Source: Chloroflexi bacterium UBA4733 (GTDB taxonomy: Bacteria > Chloroflexota > UBA4733). From it: a stretch of 18,212 nucleotides of DNA. The stretch covers positions 33,524 through 51,735 of the forward strand of contig DHIZ01000055.1 in the NCBI GenBank assembly GCA_002404055.1. Direction: 5' to 3'. Below are positions 7,801 to 13,342 of this stretch, one piece after another (the first letter of the stretch is position 1; the number at the start of each line of letters is the position of its first letter). The notes below the pieces were generated by a model. It did not search any database, was not told where the DNA came from, and worked only from the letters and a program-made list of their open reading frames with translations. A program made the translations under genes and the position numbers.

Positions 7801-8369
7801 CGGCGTTGCGCAGTGTTGGCGCTATTGCTCGGGTCGGCGGCGGCAACCTCCGAGCGGAAGACCTGGCCCTGACCGTCGGTTGGGGCCACAAAGGCAGGGG
7901 CAGTATCACCATGCCGGGCCAGGGGAAGATCACATCCCGGACGTATCTGGCCGAGGAACTGGAAGCCCTGCACCGCGGTGGGGTCGAGTGTCAAGGCTTG
8001 TCGGTTGACGACACCATGGCGTGCCTCGGTAGCGAGACCTGTGATGTCTATCTCAATGCCACCGCGTACTGGAAAAACGTTCCCAAGGGCGTCTGGGAGT
8101 ACACCATCGCCGGCTACCAGGTCATCAAGAAGTGGCTGAGCTATCGCGAGCGGGATCTGCTGGGCCGATCGCTCACGCCTAACGAGGCGCGGGAGGTCAC
8201 CGGGATGGTCCGGCGCATCGCAGCGATTCTGCTCCTGGGGGATAGGCTGGACGCAAATTACCAGTTGGTCAAGGAAGCGGCTATCCCATGGCCAGCGGAG
8301 CGTGCGGTGTCTCTCCCGGCGCTTCGTTTGCCCATCAGCGCTGAGAACGACGATGTCCCGCCCTCGTAG
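4884..8369 (+). CDS. Type ISP-like single-chain restriction-modification enzyme without helicase (nuclease + N6-adenine MTase + specificity domain)
   Basis: This 1161-residue polypeptide combines three modules. An N-terminal nuclease-like domain has a PD-(D/E)XK arrangement: PDGG with Asp60 and LEIKSPSE with Glu88 and Lys90. A gamma-class N6-adenine methyltransferase follows, with motif I DPCCGTG at 386-392 and motif IV NPPY at 511-514. The C-terminal part (from about 610) resembles the target-recognition region of type ISP enzymes, with YRPFDIRWLYWEPE and a later DVYLNATAYWKNVPKGVWEY segment. Type ISP enzymes such as LlaGI and LlaBIII carry a RecA-like helicase between nuclease and methyltransferase and are about 1500 residues. 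I see no Walker A, DEAH or helicase motif VI here, so cleavage would not be translocation-driven in cis. Start ATG 4884 is preceded by GGAAGGGAC at 4872-4880; earlier in-frame ATGs overlap the zinc-ribbon gene and lack conserved sequence. Cleavage and methylation in one chain resembles Type IIG behaviour. Confidence 0.85.
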   Translation: MQPVETYLSALSNIRASGAGVAETSYYSPLEQLLTALGATLTPKVHCIIHLRNAGAGIPDGGFFTPDQLRGPAGDDFPSPPPARGALEIKSPSEEVAAVARGAQVARYVARYGQVLVTNYRDFLLVGRDSAGQPILLEPYRLAESEATFWSALALPGSLAATHEERLTDYLRRVLVHAAPLETPADVAWVLASYARDARTRIERAELPALASVRAALESSLGLTFQGTRGEHFFRSTLVQTLFYGIFSAWVLWSKKQPLGRAAAPFDWRLTPWEIHVPMIRALFEQIAIPSKLGPLGLVEVLNWTGAALGRVNRGAFFERFEEVHAVQYFYEPFLEAFDPELRKQLGVWYTPPEIVQYMVGRVDTVLREELGIPAGLADPRVYVLDPCCGTGAYLVEVVKHIATKLEAGGGDALLANDLKQAMLSRVFGFEILPAPFVVAHLQLGLLLQNLGAPLSADGKERPSVYLTNALTGWEAATGPQQHLPFPELEEERDAAERVKRDAPILVILGNPPYNGFSGVAIDEERGLTTAYRTTKQAPAPEGQGLNDLYIRFFRMAERRIVERTGQGIVCYISNYSWLDGRSFTGMRERYLEVFDRVWVDNLHGDRIISEYAPDGRTSETIFAMKGTSPGIKIGTAISLLVATRSLSTTPTKWIWYRDLNQARADERRAALLASASDPKLNDQYQALQPVLGLGLPFKLGRVSATYLEWPLLTDLLPTSFAGVKTSRDDVVVDIDRDRLIQRMQQYFDPAISHADMLRIAPGAMESTARFDAERVRSFLLKRGFKPEYVVRYCYRPFDIRWLYWEPETKLLDEKRTESFPHVFDGNVWLEARQKQPKEAFDRGYVVRVLADNFGNGLSSFFPLYLAPSTRRSTLFDLDAGNGPRPNLSVQAHSYLERLAVTEQELFYHLVALLHGPAYRTENGGALRQDWPRLPLPESADLLRASAALGRQLAGLLDGEAAIVDVLSSPLGPALRSVGAIARVGGGNLRAEDLALTVGWGHKGRGSITMPGQGKITSRTYLAEELEALHRGGVECQGLSVDDTMACLGSETCDVYLNATAYWKNVPKGVWEYTIAGYQVIKKWLSYRERDLLGRSLTPNEAREVTGMVRRIAAILLLGDRLDANYQLVKEAAIPWPAERAVSLPALRLPISAENDDVPPS

Positions 8370-8460
8370 ATGCTTTCGCTATCGACCGCCTCAACCTGGC
8401 TTGCACAGAGAATCGTACTCATTCCTACCCTCCAGCAGCGCATTCACAAGGCAATCTGCG

Positions 8461-8484
8461 GCGCCGGGCGTTTTACACCGGCGC
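8461..8484. repeat. Inverted repeat 1 downstream of the ISP gene
   Basis: GCGCCGG (8461-8467) and CCGGCGC (8478-8484) form a 7-bp stem around a 10-base loop containing TTTT. It is the first of three consecutive inverted repeats in the 209-base gap between the ISP gene and the convergent minus-strand gene. No reading frame in this gap looks real. Confidence 0.5.
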
Positions 8485-8525
8485 AGCTATGGAGCGCCGT
8501 ATATCTGCATCAGAATCCATAGCTG
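8484..8525. repeat. Inverted repeat 2: perfect 10-bp arms
   Basis: CAGCTATGGA (8484-8493) and TCCATAGCTG (8516-8525) are exact reverse complements with a 22-base spacer. The arms are less GC-rich than the surroundings and are too far apart for a compact terminator. A two-site operator, a large hairpin in the transcript, or the ends of a small element remnant are all possible. Confidence 0.55.
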
Positions 8526-8526
8526 T

Positions 8527-8541
8527 CGCGCTTTGAGCGCG
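8527..8541 (+). terminator. Candidate intrinsic terminator of the ISP gene
   Basis: CGCGCT (8527-8532), loop TTG, AGCGCG (8536-8541) is a perfect 6-bp GC stem followed by a T-rich stretch (TGTGGTTTGTTCCTT). On the plus strand this resembles an intrinsic terminator with an imperfect T-tract, about 160 bases after the ISP stop. Because the next gene converges, the hairpin could also act on the opposite strand. Confidence 0.45.
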
Positions 8542-8578
8542 TGTGGTTTGTTCCTTCCCCGCCCTGTTCATTTCTACA

Positions 8579-8941
8579 CTATTTTCCGGGCACTTCTACC
8601 TCGTGGAACAAGGCGTAATGGACTGCCCAGGCCGGCGCGTTGTCGGTGGCTCGAAAGCGATCGCCGAGGCCGGTGAGGTAGTCACGGCCGCGTTCGGTTT
8701 CGCCGACGTATCGCACCAGAAACAAGGGGGACGGCTCCTGGCAGTAGGCCACCAGTTGGCGGTGGAACTGTGCCACGGCGTCCGGGAGCGGGAGGTTCGG
8801 CAACACATACCTCCTGGCGAGGTCGTCCAGGGTGCCGTCGAAGGTCGCCGGACTCGGCGTCATGTGTGCTGCCCGGCGGCGCGGCAGCGTGTCCAGGCGT
8901 AGCAAGCGTGCCAGGTTGTTCCGCGCGTTTGCTTCCGGCAT
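8579..8941 (-). CDS. Hypothetical protein, 120 residues
   Basis: This minus-strand gene has a proper GAGGAAG ribosome binding site (plus-strand 8949-8955) 7 bases before its ATG, and sits between genes on the other strand without overlapping them. I do not recognise the family. The protein is soluble-looking, with no signal peptide or membrane segment. It has a basic N-terminus (residues 1-25, RLLRLDTLPRRR), then a mostly helical body with acidic and aromatic residues, including FHRQLVAYCQEPSPLFLVRYV and, near the C-terminus, APAWAVHYALFHEVEV. Nothing resembling a catalytic signature is evident. It is convergent with the ISP gene and divergent from the Uma2 gene, so it is probably a single-gene unit. 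Protein-like composition and the clear ribosome binding site support it as real. Confidence 0.6.
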   Translation of the reverse strand: MPEANARNNLARLLRLDTLPRRRAAHMTPSPATFDGTLDDLARRYVLPNLPLPDAVAQFHRQLVAYCQEPSPLFLVRYVGETERGRDYLTGLGDRFRATDNAPAWAVHYALFHEVEVPGK

Positions 8942-9095
8942 CGGTTGTCTTCCTCTTCGTCAATCCAACTGCTTGCTCCATCATAATAGCTTGTGGCTGA
9001 CAACGTCTCCCCACCGTATGATGGTTCTGGGTCAGGAACGGTCAGGCCTGAACTGTCGCCGGTAATCACGGCGCCAGGAATGGGAGGAGATGCAC

Positions 9096-9683
9096 ATGGC
9101 AATCGCTGAGCACCCGGCGCCGGTGGTCACGCGGCGGCGCTTCAACGTGACGGAGTATCACCTGATGGCGGACGCCGGCATCCTGACGGAGGCTGACCGG
9201 GTGGAGTTGATCGACGGAGAGATCCTGAAAATGAGCCCGATTGGCGCAGCGCACGGAGAATGTGTCGACGCCTTGAATGAACTGCTGACGCAGCAGGTTC
9301 GAGGCATAGCACGAGTCCGCGTGCAAGGTTCGATCCGGGTCAACGACTCGTCCGAGCCTGAGCCGGACGTTGCCGTGCTTCACCGCCGCCGCCACCGGTT
9401 GGCGCTGCCGACCGCCTCCGCTGTGTATCTGGTGATCGAGGTGGCGGACTCCTCCCGCGGCTATGATCTGGGCATCAAGCTGCCCTTCTACGCCGCCGCC
9501 GGCATCGCTGAGGCCTTCCTGGTCGACGTGATCAACGACGTGGTCGAGCGCCACACCGAGCCGCGCGACGGTACGTACCAACGTGTCGTCATAGCCCGAC
9601 GTGGCGAGACGTTGAACTCCACAGTGTTGCCGATGGTAACGCTGCCGGTGGATGTCGTCCTTGGTCACGAGCTGCCCGACTGA
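9096..9683 (+). CDS. Uma2 family nuclease (PD-(D/E)XK superfamily)
   Basis: Uma2 (DUF820) proteins carry a restriction-endonuclease-like fold and are abundant in Chloroflexota, Cyanobacteria and Deinococcota; their biological role is poorly defined. This 195-residue copy has the complete set of conserved positions: VELIDGE with Glu37, His53, the EPEPDV motif with Asp91, VIEVADSS with Glu115, and the displaced lysine of GIKLPFY, Lys128, followed by AGI.EAFLVDV. I chose ATG 9096 because GGGAGGAG at 9082-9089 directly abuts an ATG at 9090, leaving a proper 6-base spacing only for 9096. The gene is divergent from the small minus-strand gene and runs to within 9 bp of the convergent lipoprotein gene. 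It resembles the partial Uma2 gene at 17609 in length and motifs, so the two are probably paralogues. No toxin or antitoxin partner is apparent. Confidence 0.88.
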   Translation: MAIAEHPAPVVTRRRFNVTEYHLMADAGILTEADRVELIDGEILKMSPIGAAHGECVDALNELLTQQVRGIARVRVQGSIRVNDSSEPEPDVAVLHRRRHRLALPTASAVYLVIEVADSSRGYDLGIKLPFYAAAGIAEAFLVDVINDVVERHTEPRDGTYQRVVIARRGETLNSTVLPMVTLPVDVVLGHELPD

Positions 9684-9696
9684 GCGCGCCGCTCAG
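9680..9696. terminator. Hairpin spanning both stop codons of convergent genes
   Basis: CTGAGC (9680-9685), loop GCGCC, GCTCAG (9691-9696) forms a perfect 6-bp stem. The Uma2 stop TGA (9681-9683) lies in the left arm and the reverse-complement stop of the lipoprotein gene (9693-9695) in the right arm. With 9 bp between genes this is the only structure available as a two-way transcript end. There is no T-tract. Confidence 0.45.
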
Positions 9697-11273
9697 GTAA
9701 TACCCAGGTCGGCTCGCTGGCGGTTGAGCAGCGCCGTCACCTGGGAGCTTATGTTGGTCGCCGCCGCATCGACCGTCTCCTTGCCGGTGAACGCTGCACC
9801 CAGCTCTTTGGCCAGGATGGGGGCGACGTCCCCGGCGCCGGCCTCGCGGAAGATCGGTTTGCCGGTGCGGTACAGCTCTTCGTAGATGGAAAAACTCTTC
9901 GGCGCGTCCGTGCGATTGGTGTTGAAGACGTACTTCTGCGCCGCCGGCATGTAGGGCGGCGTCACGCCGGAGATCGTGGTGGCGACTACGTCGACACCCT
10001 TGCCGTAGGTCCACCAGTTGATGAACTGCCAGGCGGCATCCACCTGCTTGCTGGAGGAGGTGATCGCCAGCCCGTTGGCCGACACGTCGATGGTGCGTAG
10101 GCCGGTGGTGGGGTTCTTCGGCGGCAAGAAGACGTCATAGTTCAGCGAGGGTACCTTGGCGGCCGTGATCAACACCGGCCACCAGGCGCCGCCGGAGGCC
10201 ATAGGCAACTGCTCCTTCACGAAGAGGCTCATCATGTTGCCGGATGGCGCCGCTACCTTGGACTTCTGGGTGAGGTCCACCAGGTAGCTGAAGGCGTCCA
10301 TCGCCTTGCTGTCGGAGTGCAGCGTACATTTGGTGACGTTCGCGTCGTAGAAGTCGCCGCCCGCCTGCCAGATCCAGGTGTTGATGTGGTCGTTGCCGTC
10401 GACCGGCGTCCCCATGCCGAATTGTTGGGTCGTGCCATTGGTAGTGCGCGTCAGCTCGTAGGCGGTGTCACGCCAGGTATCCCAGGTCCACGTGTCGTCG
10501 GGGTACGCAACACCTTGCTGATCGAAGAGGGTCTTGTTGTAGTAGTACACGGTGCCGCTGCCGAAGTTCTGCGGCATCACGTAGAGCTTGCCTTGCCCCA
10601 TCGCCATCTGGCCTGGTTGCCAGCGGCAGCCGGAGATGGCGGCCGGGAAGAACTGGTTGAGGTCCACCTTGTCGCGAGCGACCAGGTCGTCCAGCACCCG
10701 CGTGACCTGGCGAGCAGCAAAGACGACATAATAGTAGGTGGAGTGTGTGATCACATCTGGCGCATCGCTGGCCGCCACCTGGGCCTGAATCTTGGTGAAG
10801 TAGTCGCTGAAGTTGGCAATCTGGTCGAAGTTGAGGGCAGTATCGGGATGCTGTTGCATGTAGATGTTGTAAACCTGGCCGTAGGCAGGGGTGTAACCCC
10901 AGCCGGAGAGCCGTAACTGGATCTTGGCGTTGGCCGGCACCTTGAGTTGCGGTGTCGGTATAGCGGCGACAGTGCTCTTGGCCGCCGCGACGGCAGTGCT
11001 CTTGGCGGCGGTTGTGGTACTCGTCACTGCCGCTTTGGTCGTCGTTGCCACAGCCGCGACGGCACTCGTCGCACTGGCAGTGGTGGCCGAGGCGACGGCG
11101 CTGGAACTCGCCGTGGTCGCGCTGCTGGCGAGCGGTGCGCTGGCGCTGCTGGTCGTGGCCGACACCACCGCGCCGGCTGCGCCGCCGCAGGCGGCCAGGG
11201 ACAGCCCGGCGATACCGCCCGCCAGCACAGTCAGCAGGCGCCGACGCGGCACGCGAGCCATCAAAACATGCAT
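9693..11273 (-). CDS. ABC transporter substrate-binding lipoprotein (extracellular solute-binding family 1, sugar type)
   Basis: The 526-residue precursor starts with a basic region (VPRRRLLTVLAGG) and a hydrophobic core ending in a lipobox LAAC, so Cys29 should be lipidated. The RRR pair before LL may allow Tat export. A long Ser/Thr/Ala/Val linker (about 30-125) separates the lipid anchor from the binding domain. That domain (about 126-526) has the pattern of sugar-binding family 1 proteins: WGYTPAYGQVYNIYMQQHP, a DAPDVI segment, LYVMPQNFGSGTVYYYNKTLFDQQGV, and WTWDTWRDTAYELT. It should capture an oligosaccharide or related solute for a membrane permease, but no permease or ATPase gene lies in the window. 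ATG 11273 is chosen because AGGAGG lies 4 bases upstream; the in-frame ATG four codons later would be 16 bases away. It diverges from the oxygenase operon, suggesting shared regulation. Ligand is unknown. Confidence 0.88.
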   Translation of the reverse strand: MHVLMARVPRRRLLTVLAGGIAGLSLAACGGAAGAVVSATTSSASAPLASSATTASSSAVASATTASATSAVAAVATTTKAAVTSTTTAAKSTAVAAAKSTVAAIPTPQLKVPANAKIQLRLSGWGYTPAYGQVYNIYMQQHPDTALNFDQIANFSDYFTKIQAQVAASDAPDVITHSTYYYVVFAARQVTRVLDDLVARDKVDLNQFFPAAISGCRWQPGQMAMGQGKLYVMPQNFGSGTVYYYNKTLFDQQGVAYPDDTWTWDTWRDTAYELTRTTNGTTQQFGMGTPVDGNDHINTWIWQAGGDFYDANVTKCTLHSDSKAMDAFSYLVDLTQKSKVAAPSGNMMSLFVKEQLPMASGGAWWPVLITAAKVPSLNYDVFLPPKNPTTGLRTIDVSANGLAITSSSKQVDAAWQFINWWTYGKGVDVVATTISGVTPPYMPAAQKYVFNTNRTDAPKSFSIYEELYRTGKPIFREAGAGDVAPILAKELGAAFTGKETVDAAATNISSQVTALLNRQRADLGIT

Positions 11274-11353
11274 GAAACCTCCTCCTGCAAGCCGCGATGT
11301 TTGGCATCACACGCTGCTCCGCTACCGACAGCATCGCTGGTTTGCTCCCGACA

Positions 11354-11382
11354 ATACTACAATGCAGTTCTGAGGGGATCAA
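11354..11382 (-). promoter_or_regulatory. Candidate promoter of the substrate-binding lipoprotein gene
   Basis: On the minus strand, TTGATC (plus-strand 11377-11382) and TAGTAT (11354-11359) are separated by 17 bp. Each matches the sigma-70 consensus at 4 of 6 positions. The predicted leader is about 75 bases. The 140-base gap 11274-11413 must also drive the oxygenase gene on the plus strand, but I find no convincing plus-strand promoter. A short interrupted palindrome, CAGCATCGCTG at 11329-11339, could be an operator. Confidence 0.33.
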
Positions 11383-11413
11383 GATTGATGGATGAACAGG
11401 AGGCAGCCAGACG

Positions 11414-12250
11414 ATGAGTACGATGACAGGCAATTCCCTGCGGCAGGAGGTCGAGAAGAACGGCTACGTTGTGGTGCCGGGTGTCGTGCCCAGGCAAAAT
11501 CTGAACGCTGTCGTTGCCGACATCTTCCGCCACACCGGCGCCGATCCGGATAAACGCGAGTCCTGGTACTTGCCGGGCATCATTTCGCGGGCCGGCATGG
11601 TGGAGATGTACCAGTTTCAGTCAATGTGGGACAACCGGCAGTTCCCGGCGCTCTACGACGTCTTTCGCCAGGTGATGTGTACGGAGCAGCTCTGGGTCAG
11701 TCTGGACCGCGCCAACATGAAGCCCCCAGCCGATCCGCGCCACCCCGAGATCGACGACAGCTTCATTCATTGGGATACGGACACTTCCAAATACCCCGAC
11801 ATCCCTTTCCGGGTGCAAGGGGTCCTGGCGCTCACTGATACGGACGACAGCATGGGCGGCTTCCAGTGTGTCCCTGAGTTGTATCGCCAACTGGCTGACT
11901 GGATCAAGCGGCAGGCGGCCGACCGCCACCCACGCAAGCCGGACCTCACCGGCTATGAGATCACGAAGGTCGTGATGCAGGCGGGTGATCTGGTCGTCTG
12001 GAGCACGTTGCTCCCCCACGGCAACGGCCACAACCTGTCGGACCGCCCACGCCTGGCCCAGTACATCACGATGTCACCGGCGCGCGAAGACGACGACGAT
12101 GCCCGCCAGAAGCGGATCGATTCCTGGCAGCGCCATCTCCCCGGCCCCGGCTTTCCCGGCGATGCCCGCAAGAACGAAGTGCTCCTGGAGCCGCAATCGG
12201 CGACCCTGACGGCGCTGGGGCGCAAGCTGTTGGGCAGCGACCGCTGGTAG
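11414..12250 (+). CDS. Phytanoyl-CoA dioxygenase (PhyH) family Fe(II)/2-oxoglutarate oxygenase
   Basis: This 278-residue protein has the PhyH-type double-stranded beta-helix signatures. The facial triad is His119-Trp-Asp121 (IHWDTD) with distal His202 (LLPHGNGHN), and Arg213 (RPRLAQYITMSP) is placed to bind 2-oxoglutarate. The N-terminus (RQEVEKNGYVVVPGVV) is the usual family opening. The family hydroxylates diverse small molecules, so the substrate cannot be read from sequence. Its position as first gene of a run with a cupin, an oxidoreductase fragment and glycoside hydrolases, and divergent from a sugar-type binding protein, points to a catabolic or tailoring role on a carbohydrate-linked compound. 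CAGGAGG about 10 bases before ATG 11414 serves as ribosome binding site; an ATG at 11423 is a less likely alternative. All catalytic residues are present. Confidence 0.88.
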   Translation: MSTMTGNSLRQEVEKNGYVVVPGVVPRQNLNAVVADIFRHTGADPDKRESWYLPGIISRAGMVEMYQFQSMWDNRQFPALYDVFRQVMCTEQLWVSLDRANMKPPADPRHPEIDDSFIHWDTDTSKYPDIPFRVQGVLALTDTDDSMGGFQCVPELYRQLADWIKRQAADRHPRKPDLTGYEITKVVMQAGDLVVWSTLLPHGNGHNLSDRPRLAQYITMSPAREDDDDARQKRIDSWQRHLPGPGFPGDARKNEVLLEPQSATLTALGRKLLGSDRW

Positions 12251-12264
12251 AGAAGGAGAAAGCC

Positions 12265-12906
12265 ATGATTCCGGTCTATGACTATCGGCGCGACGTCGCC
12301 AACGTGATCGTCCACCCGGAGATCCGCGGTCGCTTCATGCGCATGGAGCCGACGCCGGCCGGGCGGATGCACAGCCACGATCTCGGCGGGGAAATCTTCC
12401 TCGTGCTGGAAGGACAGTGCGAGTTCATCATCGAGGATGAGCGCGTCACCTGTGGACCCGGTCAGCTCATCTACGTCGAGCCGCGGCGCAAGCACACCCT
12501 CCACGCCGTGGGGACGGTTCCCTGCGTCGTGTACCTCAGCGTCACGCCGCACGTTGAGCCGACCCACACGCAGTATGACGAGGCCTATCAGCGTCTCTCC
12601 CCACGCTACGGCACATTTCGCGGCAAGAACGACCCCGATCCCCAGGCGGGGACGCCGACCCAGGAACTCGCCGCACTCTATGCAGCAGCACTGGGGAAAC
12701 TTGCCGAGCTCAGCCAGGCCGCTGCCGAAGCCCAGACGTTGCAGGCGCAAGCGCTCCGGGCAGCGATCACGGACGGCAACCAGCCGCAGATGAAGCAGAT
12801 CGTCGTCGACCTCTGGCTGCGCTTGCGCGACGTGTTACAGCAGACTAGCGACGTCGAGGCAGCATGGAACGCGCTCGCGCCCCGCGCGATGCCGCCAAAA
12901 GCATGA
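12265..12906 (+). CDS. Cupin-domain protein with C-terminal helical extension
   Basis: The 213-residue protein carries a single cupin domain (about 20-100). Motif 1 has metal ligands His36, His38 and Glu43 followed by the conserved glycine 50 (HSHDLGGEIFLVLEG). Motif 2 supplies His77 (VEPRRKHTLHAVG), though the usual P-x-G turn is altered. A metal-dependent enzyme or a sugar-sensing role is possible; sequence alone does not decide. The C-terminal ~80 residues are rich in Ala, Gln and Leu and look like amphipathic helices, perhaps a coiled coil for oligomerisation, which is longer than in minimal cupins. AGAAGGAG lies just upstream of the ATG, 14 bases after the oxygenase stop, so the two are co-transcribed. 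The stop overlaps an ATG at 12903, but the following frame more likely uses GTG at 12921. Confidence 0.85.
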   Translation: MIPVYDYRRDVANVIVHPEIRGRFMRMEPTPAGRMHSHDLGGEIFLVLEGQCEFIIEDERVTCGPGQLIYVEPRRKHTLHAVGTVPCVVYLSVTPHVEPTHTQYDEAYQRLSPRYGTFRGKNDPDPQAGTPTQELAALYAAALGKLAELSQAAAEAQTLQAQALRAAITDGNQPQMKQIVVDLWLRLRDVLQQTSDVEAAWNALAPRAMPPKA

Positions 12907-12920
12907 CAGGGGGAGACACC

Positions 12921-13139
12921 GTGGCTCAGACTATCGGATTTGCTGTGATCGGCGTGGGACTGGTTGGCCCGACCCACGCCCAGTTCATCAGCCAGGCAGA
13001 GGGGGCTGCACTCAAGGTTATCTGCGACCTGCGGGAGGAGCGCGGCCGGCCGCTGGCCGAGCGCTTCGGCGCTGAATGGGTGGCCGACTATCGCCAGGTG
13101 ATGCAGCGACCCGACATTCAGGTCGTCAACATCAGCCTG
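12921..13139 (+). pseudogene. Gfo/Idh/MocA family oxidoreductase, N-terminal fragment
   Basis: From GTG 12921 (ribosome binding site GGGGGAG just upstream) the frame encodes the start of a Gfo/Idh/MocA NAD(P)-dependent oxidoreductase. It has the Rossmann motif FAVIGVGLVGPTHAQ (GxGxxG), a CDLREERG strand end that would contact the cofactor ribose, RFGAEWVADYRQVMQRPDIQVVNISL, and then similarity stops. The expected continuation (LH...A..AGKHVLCEKP with the catalytic region) is absent. The frame reads on to 13640 through unrelated sequence that overlaps the next gene in another frame. Full-length members have about 330-390 residues, so only about 73 remain. The break lies near 13140, just before a GntR fragment, which indicates a deletion. 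In the intact ancestor it was probably the third gene of the oxygenase-cupin operon. Confidence 0.72.
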
Positions 13140-13176
13140 ACCGCCCGATACGCCCTTCGCATCCGGCGCCGCGTTG

Positions 13177-13266
13177 ATGGTCTATTCGACGAAGGTGGAA
13201 TTAGTCTACCAAACGCTTCGCGAGCGCATTGTCCACGCGCGTCAGCAAGGCCCAACCCTGGCGTGA
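13177..13266 (+). pseudogene. GntR-family transcription factor, N-terminal remnant (29 codons)
   Basis: A 29-codon frame starting at ATG 13177 reads MVYSTKVELVYQTLRERIVH before diverging and stopping at 13264. This is the first helix of the GntR winged-helix domain, which commonly reads (L/V)(V/Y)..L(R/K)..I..G.L.PG at the very N-terminus. Everything beyond, including the recognition helix and the effector domain, is missing. It lies about 40 bases after the point where the Gfo/Idh similarity ends, so about 40 bases of its own upstream region may be preserved. I read it as the other side of a deletion scar. Its presence suggests the locus once encoded a local GntR regulator. The match is short, so confidence is moderate. 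Confidence 0.5.
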
Positions 13267-13342
13267 TCGCTGTAACGGTGGCTGTCACGGCTTCGAATGA
13301 AGGGACCTCGGATGTTGAACTGTGGAGTTTGAGGAGCGAATC

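Noticed and set aside
8997..9022. Promoter for the Uma2 gene using CTGACA and TATGAT
   Set aside because: The spacer is only 14 bp, and the alternative TTGTGG gives 20 bp. Neither is convincing, so no promoter was called in 8942-9095.
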